Assembly (NCBI RefSeq): GCF_002847505.1
Contig: NZ_MXAV01000008.1
Location: 1-64,000 of the forward strand
DNA length: 64,000 nt
Source: Acidithiobacillus marinus
GTDB taxonomy: Bacteria; Pseudomonadota; Gammaproteobacteria; Acidithiobacillales; Acidithiobacillaceae
Direction of reading: 5' to 3'
In this document: one piece after another, positions 1 to 7,720 of the stretch
Numbering within the stretch: position 1 is the stretch's first letter
Layout: each line of letters begins with the position of its first letter
Translations under genes and position numbers: made by a program
Notes under the pieces: model-generated
Databases searched by the model: none
The model's input: only the letters and a program-made list of their open reading frames with translations
Told to the model about the DNA's origin: nothing

Positions 1-3
1 CGC

Positions 4-483
4 ATGGCTGTGGATGCGACGGTGACTGAGGCCGCTATTCCCTCTCGTCATCTGGCCCGTGATGCCATTCTTCGCGCGCTGACGGTATCGTCACCGCGAC
101 TGACAGACGCGCAACGACGCATGGTAGAAATATCCTTGGCTCTGGTGAGCAACGAAGAAATGACCGCCTTGAATGGCCAATACCGGCAACGCCAGCAGCC
201 GACCAACTGCCTCTCTTTCCCTCAGGACCCTCTGCCTCCGGTATTCCGCCGTGATCTGCTCGGCGATATTGTCATTGCCCCCCTGGTGGTCGCCAAGGAG
301 GCGGCAGAGCAGGGCAAACCTCTGCTGCATCATTATCGTCATTTGCTGATTCACAGTACCTTGCATCTCCTGGGCTTTGATCATATCGAGGAGCAGGAAG
401 CGTTGGTTATGGAACAACTGGAAACCCGATTACTGGCTGAAATGGGTGTGGCCGACCCTTACCTGAACCACATACATGAGTGA
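4..483 (+). CDS. ybeY: Endoribonuclease / rRNA maturation factor YbeY
   Basis: 159 aa, the usual length for YbeY, a zinc-dependent endoribonuclease involved in 16S rRNA 3'-end maturation and ribosome quality control. The family metal site is visible as HSTLHLLGFDH, with His117, His121 and His127 as the three zinc ligands. The ATG lies three bases from the left edge, so a slightly longer start upstream cannot be excluded. The gene overlaps the start of corC by 8 bases, and corC overlaps lnt. The order ybeY-corC-lnt is the common proteobacterial arrangement and supports a single translationally coupled operon whose promoter lies outside the window. Confidence 0.95.
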   Translation: MAVDATVTEAAIPSRHLARDAILRALTVSSPRLTDAQRRMVEISLALVSNEEMTALNGQYRQRQQPTNCLSFPQDPLPPVFRRDLLGDIVIAPLVVAKEAAEQGKPLLHHYRHLLIHSTLHLLGFDHIEEQEALVMEQLETRLLAEMGVADPYLNHIHE

Positions 484-1351
484 AGATCGAAGTACCCAGG
501 AGCGCCCGCGCAGTTGGTGGGCGCGTTTTACCCAGTCCCTGCGCGGTAATGTTGAAGATCAGGATAGTCTGCTGGATCTGGTCCGGGAGGCAGGCGAAAG
601 ACAGGTGATAGACGCCGAAGCGGCGCGCATGGTGGACGGTATTTTCCGGATGGGTGAATTGACGGTGCGCGATGTGATGATTCCCCGCGCCCAGATGGAA
701 GTGATCGAAATGGATATGGCCATGCCGGAGATCATCGCCCGGGTTTCGGAAGTCGGCCACTCGCGTTTTCCGGTAGTGGGCGAGGACCGGGACGACGTGC
801 GCGGTATTCTCCTGGCCAAGGATTTGTTGCAAGCCTGTCGCGCCGATACCCCCATGCCGCGACTGGCTGATCTGCTGCGGCCGGCGACCTTCATTCCCGA
901 AAGCAAGCATCTCGATCATTTGCTCTACGAATTCCGTACTGGGCGCCATCACATGGCCGTGGTGGTGGATGAGTACGGTGGGGTGGCCGGACTGATCACC
1001 ATTGAGGACGTGCTGGAAATCATCGTCGGTGAAATCGAGGACGAATATGACATTGATGAAGATGTCATGATAGCCTCACGGGAGGATGGTGATTTTCTGG
1101 TGAATGCCCTGATCGCCCTGGAAGACTTTAATGCCCATTTTGGCGCCCACCTTGCCGATGGTCATGCCGATACCCTGGGCGGTTGGGTGGCTACCCGTCT
1201 GGGCCATGTGCCGAGGGTGGGCGAGGTGATTGAGGAGGGAAATTTGCGACTGGAAGTACTCAGAGCAGATCGGCGGCGGGTGCAAATTGTTCGGGTATCC
1301 CCACCCCGGAGTGCTGCCTTGCCGGAACTGTCTGAGCAGGAGCGCCCATGA
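476..1351 (+). CDS. corC: CorC/HlyC-type CBS-domain protein
   Basis: 291 aa cytosolic protein of the CorC (YbeX) type, linked to Mg2+/Co2+ efflux and, more recently, to ribosome maturation together with YbeY. A pair of CBS domains spans roughly residues 65-190, starting at VRDVMIPRAQM and with the second repeat around HHMAVVVDEYGG. The C-terminal transporter-associated CorC_HlyC domain follows from about residue 205. The N-terminal DUF21 membrane domain of larger homologues is absent, as in E. coli CorC. The ATG overlaps the ybeY end, and the stop overlaps the lnt ATG in an ATGA junction, so the three genes look translationally coupled. Confidence 0.93.
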   Translation: MSEDRSTQERPRSWWARFTQSLRGNVEDQDSLLDLVREAGERQVIDAEAARMVDGIFRMGELTVRDVMIPRAQMEVIEMDMAMPEIIARVSEVGHSRFPVVGEDRDDVRGILLAKDLLQACRADTPMPRLADLLRPATFIPESKHLDHLLYEFRTGRHHMAVVVDEYGGVAGLITIEDVLEIIVGEIEDEYDIDEDVMIASREDGDFLVNALIALEDFNAHFGAHLADGHADTLGGWVATRLGHVPRVGEVIEEGNLRLEVLRADRRRVQIVRVSPPRSAALPELSEQERP

Positions 1352-2868
1352 CCCAGGCCGCAGCCCGGACCCTGGTATTTCCTCTGCGGCTTCTGGCCGC
1401 ATTAATTTTGGGTGGCCTTTGGCCTCTGGCTTTTGCCCCTTTCAATGCCTGGTATCTGGCTATCGTTCTGCTGTTCGGCCTGTTCTGGCTGGCTGTCACT
1501 ACGGAGCGTCCCCGCCGCGCGGCTGCCCTGGGGTATGCCTTCGGTTTCGGGGCTTTTTGCAGCGGAGTCAGCTGGATTTCCATCACTCTGCATAATTTTG
1601 CCCACATGGACTGGGTGCTGGCCGGTGGTGCTGTCGCTTTGCTGGCCGCTTACTGTGCCATCTATCCGGCTTTGGCCTTGTGGCTGGCGACCCGATTTTT
1701 TCGCGACAATATCCGCCTGCTGGTATTGCCCGTACTCTGGATATTCGCCGAGTGGTCCCGGGCCCGCCTGTTCACCGGTTTCCCTTGGCTGGCCACCGGT
1801 TACACCCAGACACATGTATTTCTGGGTGGGTTCGCGTCCTGGTTGGGCCAATACGGCGTAGGTCTCGCCACAGCTGCTTTTGCGGCCATTTTGCTATGGA
1901 TTTTGCGGGAGTCCCGGTCCCGGCAGGTGTTGCTCGGTGGGGTGTCGGCCCTGCTGCTGCTTTCCGGTCTGGCGCTGGCGGCGGGCTCAGTGCGTTTTAC
2001 TCATCCCACCGGGCAGAAGCTGCGGGTCAGCTTGCTGCAAGGCGATATCCCCATTACGGAAAAATGGAACAATGCCGCCATCGGCCATATTCTTCATCAT
2101 TATGTGCAATTGATTTTGCAGGTGCCTAAAAATAGCCAGCTCATTGTGTTGCCAGAGACGGCATTCCCCGTTTTTCAGACGGAAATCCCCGGTCTCATCA
2201 GCCAGTTGCAGGAATGGTCTGCGCAAAATCACAAAACACTGATTATTGGCATTCCCGAAGCGGCGGGCGGAAAATATTATAATGCCGCCATGGAGATTGA
2301 TGGCCATGCGCCCCTGCGCTGGTATCAGAAAGAACATCTGGTACCTTTTGGCGAGTATATTCCCTTACCGCAGCTATTAGGTCCTCTGGTGCACCATTTC
2401 CTGCCGGGTCTGGGAAGCTTTTCCTTCGGGCATGGCCCCTATGTCCTGCCCGTAGACGGACAAAAAGCGGGTATGACCATTTGTTATGAAGAATCCTTTT
2501 CCCGGGATGTGCGCAAGGGCGTCGGCGAAGGGGCGACTTTCCTGCTCAATATCAGTGATTATGCCTGGTATGGACATAGTATTGCCGCTGCCCAGAGTAT
2601 GCAGATGGCGGCCATGCAGTCACGCCAGCAACAAAAGCCCGATGTGCGCGATACCAATACCGGCATCACCACACTGATTTCACCCGACGGCCAGATACGC
2701 ACCCAACTCCCGCAATTTGTGACCGGCACCCTGAATGGTGCCGTACAGCCCATGGCGGGCGAAACGCCCTATGGCCGTTGGGGAAGTCTGCCTTACTTGT
2801 TGCTGAGTGGGTTATGGGTACTGCTGGCGCTGGGGCTTACTCGCCGGCAATCATCATCTCGTCAATGA
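1348..2868 (+). CDS. lnt: Apolipoprotein N-acyltransferase Lnt
   Basis: 506 aa inner-membrane enzyme that N-acylates the diacylglyceryl cysteine of lipoproteins, the last step of their maturation. About six hydrophobic segments fill residues 10-215, followed by the periplasmic carbon-nitrogen hydrolase domain. The expected catalytic triad is visible as Glu270 (LPETAFP), Lys328 (QKEHLVPFGEY) and Cys379 (MTICYEESF). A last membrane helix lies near residue 490. It is coupled to corC by ATGA. The last 32 bases overlap the 3' end of pmbA on the opposite strand, so there is no room for a conventional terminator between them. Several lipoproteins in this window (CyoA, the 33 kb and 55 kb lipoproteins) would be substrates. 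Confidence 0.95.
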   Translation: MTQAAARTLVFPLRLLAALILGGLWPLAFAPFNAWYLAIVLLFGLFWLAVTTERPRRAAALGYAFGFGAFCSGVSWISITLHNFAHMDWVLAGGAVALLAAYCAIYPALALWLATRFFRDNIRLLVLPVLWIFAEWSRARLFTGFPWLATGYTQTHVFLGGFASWLGQYGVGLATAAFAAILLWILRESRSRQVLLGGVSALLLLSGLALAAGSVRFTHPTGQKLRVSLLQGDIPITEKWNNAAIGHILHHYVQLILQVPKNSQLIVLPETAFPVFQTEIPGLISQLQEWSAQNHKTLIIGIPEAAGGKYYNAAMEIDGHAPLRWYQKEHLVPFGEYIPLPQLLGPLVHHFLPGLGSFSFGHGPYVLPVDGQKAGMTICYEESFSRDVRKGVGEGATFLLNISDYAWYGHSIAAAQSMQMAAMQSRQQQKPDVRDTNTGITTLISPDGQIRTQLPQFVTGTLNGAVQPMAGETPYGRWGSLPYLLLSGLWVLLALGLTRRQSSSRQ

Positions 2869-4183
2869 GGATGGAGGCACAACCGGTGTTGCCGTGGGTG
2901 AGCAGATCGTTTCCGACCATCTGCAGGCCCTTGAACATGGCTTGCAAGCTACCGGCGATGGTGATTTCTTCCACCGGATATTGAATCTCGCCATTTTCCA
3001 CCCAGAAACCGGCGGCTCCGCGTGAGTAGTCGCCAGTAACCATGTTGATACCAAAGCCAATCAGTTCGGTGACCAGCAGGCCACGGCCCATTTCCCGGAT
3101 CATTTCCTGCAGAGAATGACTGCCAGGTTCCAGAGTCAGATTGTGAACACCCCCGGCATTGCCGGTGGTCGGCATGTTTAACTTGCGGCCGCTGTAACTG
3201 TCGAGAATATAGCCCTGCAGCACGCCCGCCGCGATGATGTCGCGATTGCGGGTGGCTACGCCTTCTGCATCAAAGCTGGCACTGCCCAGTCCGCGTTGAC
3301 GCAGGGGTTCTTCATAAATACGAATATATTCCGGAAACAGGGTCTTGCCGAGGCTGTCTACCAGAAAAGAGCTTTGCCGATAGAGGCTGCCGCCGCTGAT
3401 GGCGCTGGCCAGATGCCCGAGAATGCTGGAAGCTACCTGATTCTCAAAAATCACCGGTACTTTGGTGGTGGGAATCTTGCGGGCATCCAGGCGCCGCAGA
3501 GCCCGCTCTGCAGCTGTCTTACCGATATTTTCCGGGCTGTCCAGGGCGGCAGCGTCGCGGGCGACGTCGTACCAATAGTCTCTCTGCATACCACCTTTCA
3601 GGTCTTCAGCGATGACGGAGCAGGACAGGCTATGTCGGGACCCTTGTCTCTGCCCGACAAACCCCAGACTGTTAGCATACACTGAAAGTCCTTCACTGCT
3701 CCCCAGACTGCCCCCCTCGGAGTTGTGAATGCGGGGATCACTGTCCCGCGCTGCGGCCTCACAGCGTCGTGCCAGATCAGCGGCCGTGTCAGCATCTATG
3801 GACCAGGGGTGATAAAGATCCAGGTCCGGAAATTCCCGCGCAAACAGCGCCGGATCTGCCAGTCCGGAAAAAGGATCCGCCGCTGTATGACGGGCAATCG
3901 TCAGTGCCGCCTCGACGGTTTCGGAGAGAGCCTTGCGGGAAAAATCCGAAGTGGAGGCGCTGCCTTTGGACTGCCCCAGATAAACGGTCACGCCCATACC
4001 CTTGTCCTGGTTGTACTCAATGGATTCCACCTCACCCAGGCGGACCGTGACGGACAGTCCCTTACCGGTGCTGGCAGCCGCTTCTGCAGCGCTGGCACCT
4101 TGTTTGCGGGCAAGCGCCAGAATGTCCTCACTGATCTGACAAAGCGTTTCGGCATTTAGAGTGGAATGGGGGGCTTGGCTCAT
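2837..4183 (-). CDS. pmbA: Metallopeptidase-like protein PmbA/TldE
   Basis: 448 aa from the chosen ATG; the family is about 450 aa. PmbA/TldE is the inactive partner of the zinc protease TldD in modified-peptide maturation and CcdA turnover. Typical features are the N-terminal GVTVYLGQSKGSASTSD region and the C-terminal glycine-rich stretch with GFGINMVTGDYSRGAAGFWVE. No HExxxH motif is present, as expected for the TldE half. A longer ORF continues upstream to 4276, but the Met at 4183 matches family N-termini (MSQAPHSTLNAE). tldD is not in the window. The gene converges on lnt with a 32-base overlap and diverges from bfd. Confidence 0.92.
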   Translation of the reverse strand: MSQAPHSTLNAETLCQISEDILALARKQGASAAEAAASTGKGLSVTVRLGEVESIEYNQDKGMGVTVYLGQSKGSASTSDFSRKALSETVEAALTIARHTAADPFSGLADPALFAREFPDLDLYHPWSIDADTAADLARRCEAAARDSDPRIHNSEGGSLGSSEGLSVYANSLGFVGQRQGSRHSLSCSVIAEDLKGGMQRDYWYDVARDAAALDSPENIGKTAAERALRRLDARKIPTTKVPVIFENQVASSILGHLASAISGGSLYRQSSFLVDSLGKTLFPEYIRIYEEPLRQRGLGSASFDAEGVATRNRDIIAAGVLQGYILDSYSGRKLNMPTTGNAGGVHNLTLEPGSHSLQEMIREMGRGLLVTELIGFGINMVTGDYSRGAAGFWVENGEIQYPVEEITIAGSLQAMFKGLQMVGNDLLTHGNTGCASILIDEMMIAGE

Positions 4184-4261
4184 GAATGGTATCTCGCTCG
4201 AATGAAAGAATCTAACCATCTTACTCTCAAGCCTTCCGCAGGAGAAAGTGCGAGATAGAGT

Positions 4262-4291
4262 GAATGTTATTGACATGTATTATCATTTGCG
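4262..4291 (+). promoter_or_regulatory. Candidate Fur box upstream of bfd
   Basis: The bottom strand carries CGCAAATGATAAT (4279-4291), close to the Fur consensus unit GATAATGATAAT. The same 13 bases recur upstream of the FeoC-like gene at 6769. It lies 37 bases before the bfd ATG, where iron-responsive control of the bfd-bfr pair would be expected. Fur binding is inferred from the motif and its two iron-related neighbours. Confidence 0.5.
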
Positions 4292-4327
4292 TTTGAATGA
4301 GGCGGTTGACTTTTTGTGAGGCTTGCC

Positions 4328-4555
4328 ATGTACGTGTGCGTGTGTAACGGTGTGACTGAGCGAGATATTCATCAGGCGGTGTGCGAAGGTGCCTGTTCCA
4401 TGCGGGATTTGCGCCAACAGTTGGGTGTGGCTTCCCAGTGTGGTCGCTGTGCGACTTGTGCCAAAGCAATTCTGGACCAGGAAATACAGCATGCTCAGGT
4501 CACACTTTATCCTCTAGGTCAGCATCCGCAGCGCAATTTCAAACAGGCGATCTGA
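4328..4555 (+). CDS. bfd: Bacterioferritin-associated ferredoxin Bfd
   Basis: 75 aa [2Fe-2S] ferredoxin that reduces the iron core of bacterioferritin and so releases stored iron. The cluster ligands Cys4, Cys6, Cys38 and Cys41 fall at the same positions as in E. coli Bfd (MYVCVCNG and QCGRCATCA). The ATG at 4328 was chosen over an in-frame GTG at 4316 because it gives the canonical N-terminus and has a GTGAGG-like ribosome site just upstream. It precedes bfr by 89 bases in the same direction, the expected functional pairing. A Fur-like box lies immediately upstream. Confidence 0.93.
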   Translation: MYVCVCNGVTERDIHQAVCEGACSMRDLRQQLGVASQCGRCATCAKAILDQEIQHAQVTLYPLGQHPQRNFKQAI

Positions 4556-4644
4556 TGCATTGTCGCATGGGGATTCGCAGGTGTTGATGGTTAAGCTAAA
4601 GTTTTTTCTGTTTTTTACATGAATTATTCAATCAGGAGCGTGGC

Positions 4645-5133
4645 ATGAAAGGCGACAAAAAAGTTATACAGTTGTTGAATAAAGCATTGGCCATTGAGTT
4701 GACGGCTATCAATCAATATTTTCTGCATGCTCGCATGTACAAAAACTGGGGGCTGTTTGCTTTGGGTAAGCATGAATATGCGGAATCCATTGAAGAAATG
4801 CAGCATGCCGACAAACTGATCGAACGTATATTGTTTCTGGACGGCTTACCCAATCTGCAGGACCTGAATAAATTGCTCATCGGCGAAAATGTGGCTGAAT
4901 GCCTGGCTTGTGATTTGAAACTGGAAGAAGCTGGCCGCGCCCATTATGTAGAGGCCATTCATTATTGCGAATCGGTCAAAGACTACGTCTCGCGCGAGAT
5001 TCTCGTCGAAATTCAGGAGCAGACCGAAGAGCATATTGACTGGCTGGAAACCCACATTGATCTGATTGACAAAATGGGGTTACCCAATTTTATGCAAACA
5101 GCCTCGGGTCCTCTGGGCGGCGGGGCCGATTAA
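4645..5133 (+). CDS. bfr: Bacterioferritin
   Basis: 162 aa haem-containing 24-mer ferritin for iron storage. It is collinear with E. coli Bfr from the first residue ([39 protein letters not shown]). Ferroxidase ligands Glu18, Glu51, His54, Glu94 and His130 are present, as is the haem-ligating Met52. The bridging ligand expected at position 127 is Thr (EIQEQTEEH), although Glu128 and Glu129 are adjacent. AGGAG lies about eight bases before the ATG. It follows bfd and is closed by a strong hairpin terminator at 5141. Its stop codon overlaps that of the DUF1826 gene on the other strand. Confidence 0.95.
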   Translation: MKGDKKVIQLLNKALAIELTAINQYFLHARMYKNWGLFALGKHEYAESIEEMQHADKLIERILFLDGLPNLQDLNKLLIGENVAECLACDLKLEEAGRAHYVEAIHYCESVKDYVSREILVEIQEQTEEHIDWLETHIDLIDKMGLPNFMQTASGPLGGGAD

Positions 5134-5807
5134 TCATTCCAAAGCGCATCCAGAGAAAGTGCTATGCGCTTTTTCTGTGTGCCAACCAAGTCAGGGGAGC
5201 GATGTATGATTCCCTTTCCGGTGTTCCTCTTTCCGTCGTTATTTACCCAGGCATCTCCTTTCAGCAGGGTAATGGCAAATACGGGGACCTCGCCGATACC
5301 ACGAGGATCGCGAATCAGCCCGGATTCCAGGTCCGCCAGTCCTCGAGATCCCTCTCCCAGCTTGCTGCGATCCGCAGCATCATTTCGCAGCCATTGTGTG
5401 CCCGATCCTTGCCAGGTGCACAGCATACGGATACCAGTATGATCAACGTGGAACCTTGGACACATAGCCCGATCGAGGACCATAAGACGGAGCGCAATGC
5501 CGTCACAGCCCGTTAGATCGAAGTAAATTTTCATCAGAAAATGTATGTCATCCAGCAGAAACTTGCGGCCGGGCAAGTCGGGTAGCAGTCCTGCAGGAAA
5601 AAGCGTGCCACGGTTAAAGGATTGTCGAATTCCGTTGCCCAGATCATTTTCGGCGGCATCCAGATAATCCAGTATTTCCCGTTGTTGGGATCTCTGCAGT
5701 ATGCACAGTTGTACATCCGTATCGAAAATCCCAACAAGATCGGCAAGTTGGGCTACGAACAGTATTTCATCGGTTCCTGCACCTTGTTGGAGTATGGCTT
5801 GCGACAT
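5130..5807 (-). CDS. DUF1826 family protein, probable zinc-homeostasis partner
   Basis: 225 aa. The segment [14 protein letters not shown] followed by [11 protein letters not shown] is the hallmark of DUF1826, a family of unknown biochemistry whose genes commonly sit beside CobW-type zinc GTPase genes and Zur sites. The ATG has GAGGAG six bases upstream and begins 10 bases after the stop of the broken cobW-type gene, so the two were one operon. Conserved His/Asp and Cys residues suggest metal or cofactor binding, but the reaction is unknown. The 3' end overlaps the bfr terminator hairpin and the bfr stop codon. The reading frame looks intact although its operon partner is not. Confidence 0.75.
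   Translation of the reverse strand: MSQAILQQGAGTDEILFVAQLADLVGIFDTDVQLCILQRSQQREILDYLDAAENDLGNGIRQSFNRGTLFPAGLLPDLPGRKFLLDDIHFLMKIYFDLTGCDGIALRLMVLDRAMCPRFHVDHTGIRMLCTWQGSGTQWLRNDAADRSKLGEGSRGLADLESGLIRDPRGIGEVPVFAITLLKGDAWVNNDGKRNTGKGIIHRSPDLVGTQKKRIALSLDALWND
5141..5174 (+). terminator. Intrinsic terminator of bfd-bfr
   Basis: AAAGCGCAT (5141-5149) and ATGCGCTTT (5164-5172) form a perfect 9-bp stem with a 14-base loop that runs straight into a T-tract (5170-5174). It starts eight bases after the bfr stop. It lies inside the 3' coding end of the oppositely oriented DUF1826 gene. Confidence 0.8.
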
Positions 5808-5816
5808 GGAAGCTCC

Positions 5817-6571
5817 TCACCATTCCGGAAATGGGTCAACAAAAACATTCCATACTGACTGACCCTGCTGCCACTCCTCATCGTTGAGCAAACAATCGGT
5901 CAGAGATTGACGGGTATTGTTTTCATCCATGTTTTGTCCAATAAAAACCAGTTCCTGGCGGCGGTCGCCCCATTCTCCCTGAAAGTGTTTTTCAATGCCT
6001 TGGCGCTCTTCCGAATCATTTGGCCAGTACTTTCTGGGTGTGGCGGCCCACCACTGTCCAGCTGCCTGATGTCGGAAAATTCCCCCGGCCTGAGACCAGA
6101 GCCCAGCTATTGAGCGTCGGCGTATTCACGGAGAAAGTTATAAGCATCCACGACCGTCACCATGGTATCCAGGCGAGCCAACTGTGAGAGTGAGCTGCCT
6201 TTTTCGTCCGCAAACGTGAAGGTTTCGGCGACGGGCAGAGGTTCAGAGATTCCAGTGGATTCAATCACCAATTGGTCAAAACGCCCTTCCTTTGCCAATA
6301 AGGCCACTTCCTGAAGCAAATCTTCCCGGAGTGTGCAACAGATGCAGCCATTGGACATTTCAACGATTTTTTCTTCGGTGCGCGATAGCTGCGCTCCCCC
6401 TTCACGGACCAAGGCGGCATCAATATTGATTTCACTCATGTCGTTGACAATAACAGCAACACGCCGGCCTTCCCGGTTGTCCAGAATATAATTGAGGAGT
6501 GTGGTTTTGCCGGCGCCGAGAAAACCCGACAACACCGTGACGGGAAGAGGGTTGGTGGGGGATTGAGACAT
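5817..6571 (-). pseudogene. CobW/ZigA-type zinc GTPase, internally deleted
   Basis: The N-terminal 154 codons (6571 down to a TAG at 6107) encode an intact start of a CobW-family metallochaperone GTPase: the P-loop GFLGAGKTT, the metal motif [12 protein letters not shown] and [12 protein letters not shown]. They stop at [15 protein letters not shown]. The next bases, in another frame, encode the family's extreme C-terminus: AGLWSQAGG, QWWAATPR, GDRRQELVFIGQ and a final DPFPEW ending at 5817. The middle (roughly 140 residues by comparison with the family, including the guanine-specificity motif and most of the CobW_C domain) is missing, and the two parts are out of frame. This is best read as a pseudogene created by an internal deletion. 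Confidence 0.85.
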
Positions 6572-6601
6572 GGTGAATCCTCGCAGGGTAACTGAAACGA
6601 T

Positions 6602-6638
6602 ATGCTGTTATATGCAACAAAGTTGCATATAACAGCAT
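6602..6638. promoter_or_regulatory. Perfect 17-3-17 palindrome, candidate Zur operator
   Basis: ATGCTGTTATATGCAAC (6602-6618), spacer AAA, then its exact reverse complement (6622-6638). It lies 31-67 bases before the ATG of the cobW-type gene. The inner arms TGCAAC/GTTGCA with a 3-base spacer recur upstream of the zinc importer at 9011-9025. CobW-type GTPases and znu operons are classic Zur targets, so a zinc-repressor operator is the simplest reading. The full length could also form an RNA hairpin. Confidence 0.6.
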
Positions 6639-6768
6639 GGGAATCCTGTGCAGGTCAAGTGAGGAGAATACAAAGCCCCTCTTTTTTGCCAAAGTCGCGA
6701 CCAGTCTCCGACCCAGCAGCCAGCCTGGAACCATTCGCATCGGAAACTGACATTATTCGTATTGACTA

Positions 6769-6799
6769 CGCAAATGATAATCGTTTACATTAATAATCG
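6769..6799 (+). promoter_or_regulatory. Candidate Fur box upstream of the FeoC-like gene
   Basis: CGCAAATGATAAT (6769-6781), followed by an AT-rich second half containing CATTAATAAT. It is identical over 13 bases to the element upstream of bfd and lies about 45-75 bases before the FeoC-like ATG, a normal promoter distance for Fur repression. Confidence 0.5.
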
Positions 6800-6842
6800 G
6801 TAGTTGCAATGTTTTGTCCATAGAGCTTTCAAGGAGACGAAT

Positions 6843-7112
6843 ATGCTGAAAGATGTACTCGCCCATGTGCGCCAATATCCGGGTATCACTCTGGAATCGT
6901 TGATGGATTTACATGCTGCCGATGCGGAGTACATGTCCGCTTTGCTGGCTAAACTCACCAGAAATGGGCATTTGATGGCGATAGAAACCGGCTGTGCAGA
7001 AAGTGGCCGTTGTCGGGAAGGCGGCCATAATCCCTCTCGCATCTGCTTTTTTTGTTCGGCTGTGGATAAGGCCAGCCTGGAATATAGCCAGGCTGTGACC
7101 TTGCATTCCTGA
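6843..7112 (+). CDS. FeoC-like winged-helix Fe-S regulator
   Basis: 89 aa. The N-terminal half (residues 1-48) reads as a small winged helix (DVLAHVRQYPGITLESL, LLAKLTRNGHL). The C-terminal part has four cysteines at 51, 57, 68 and 71 around CAESGRCREGG, the layout of FeoC-like proteins that bind an Fe-S cluster and act with the ferrous importer FeoB. No feoA or feoB is nearby, so this copy is solitary. The ATG at 6843 has AAGGAGACG just upstream; a longer frame from 6804 lacks that support. A Fur-like box lies upstream and a strong terminator follows at 7191, making it a monocistronic iron-responsive unit. Confidence 0.75.
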   Translation: MLKDVLAHVRQYPGITLESLMDLHAADAEYMSALLAKLTRNGHLMAIETGCAESGRCREGGHNPSRICFFCSAVDKASLEYSQAVTLHS

Positions 7113-7190
7113 ACTATGTCGGTCGGGAATCATTGGAAACCTGACCTGCAAAATAACTATTTTTTCGCGACGTGCCAACATATGGCGATT

Positions 7191-7216
7191 GGTAGCCTTT
7201 ATGAGGCTACCTTTTT
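7191..7216 (+). terminator. Intrinsic terminator after the FeoC-like gene
   Basis: GGTAGCCT (7191-7198), loop TTATG, AGGCTACC (7204-7211), then five T. This is a perfect 8-bp stem with a U-tract, 79 bases after the stop codon. The surrounding 7113-7436 stretch holds no convincing gene apart from this terminator and a promoter-like site at 7311. Confidence 0.85.
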
Positions 7217-7310
7217 AATGGCCCAGGAGTGTAACGGATTTTATCTTAGGCTGTCCGGGTTGGGGCGCTTGGCTCCCAGCAATGGGCAATTTCATGACAC
7301 ACGCATGATA

Positions 7311-7340
7311 TTACAGTCAGTAGTAAGGAAAGGCTATAAT
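7311..7340 (+). promoter_or_regulatory. Candidate sigma70 promoter of the small membrane protein
   Basis: TTACAG (7311-7316), an 18-base spacer and a perfect TATAAT (7335-7340), about 97 bases before the ATG at 7437. The long leader that remains holds no obvious regulatory fold. Confidence 0.4.
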
Positions 7341-7436
7341 TAAAATCGCGCTGCTCTGGCTGAATTTCTATTTTGTTCCTGGCCTTGCAAAGAATATGAT
7401 TAACGATGCTTTCATTCGACATCAGGAGATCGATCA

Positions 7437-7628
7437 ATGGATATGCATTCAATGAGCATGCAGGCGATGACCAGCAGCATGCATGCTATTTCTGATGGGC
7501 AAACCGCTGCAGGGATTATCGTGACAGGCTTGATTGCCTTTTCTTTTTTTGGGCTGGCTGCGGCGCTGTTCATGCGTGCTGCGCGCGCCGAGGCAAAAAA
7601 GGAAGCACAAGAGGCAAGCAAGCACTAA
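7437..7628 (+). CDS. Small Met/His-rich single-pass membrane protein
   Basis: 63 aa with three parts: a short N-terminus rich in Met and His (MDMHSMSMQAMTSSMHA), one hydrophobic helix at about residues 25-47 (GIIVTGLIAFSFFGLAAALF), and a charged Ala/Lys/Glu tail ending in KH. AGGAG sits eight bases before the ATG and a TATAAT promoter lies upstream, so it is probably a real gene. I do not recognise the family. Met/His clusters of this type often bind copper or another soft metal, and the gene sits between an iron regulator and zinc-uptake genes. A role in metal handling is therefore plausible but unproven. Confidence 0.6.
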   Translation: MDMHSMSMQAMTSSMHAISDGQTAAGIIVTGLIAFSFFGLAAALFMRAARAEAKKEAQEASKH

Positions 7629-7720
7629 AAGCAGGGATACTGTTGTGAACCCTGTTGTTTGGTTGCTTGATCAAGCAGCACCTCGCAGTTGGCTGCCAGG
7701 CGCTGCCCCCAGTTTAGTGT

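Noticed and set aside
5907-6113. Top-strand frame over the broken cobW gene
   Set aside because: The bottom strand encodes the recognisable CobW C-terminus here, so the top-strand frame is a shadow.
6602-6793. Top-strand frame starting in the palindrome upstream of cobW
   Set aside because: The frame follows the palindrome and the Fur-like box, lacks a ribosome site and resembles no protein.
7116-7343. 75-codon open frame after the FeoC-like gene
   Set aside because: It runs through a strong intrinsic terminator (7191-7216), has no ribosome site and no recognisable sequence.
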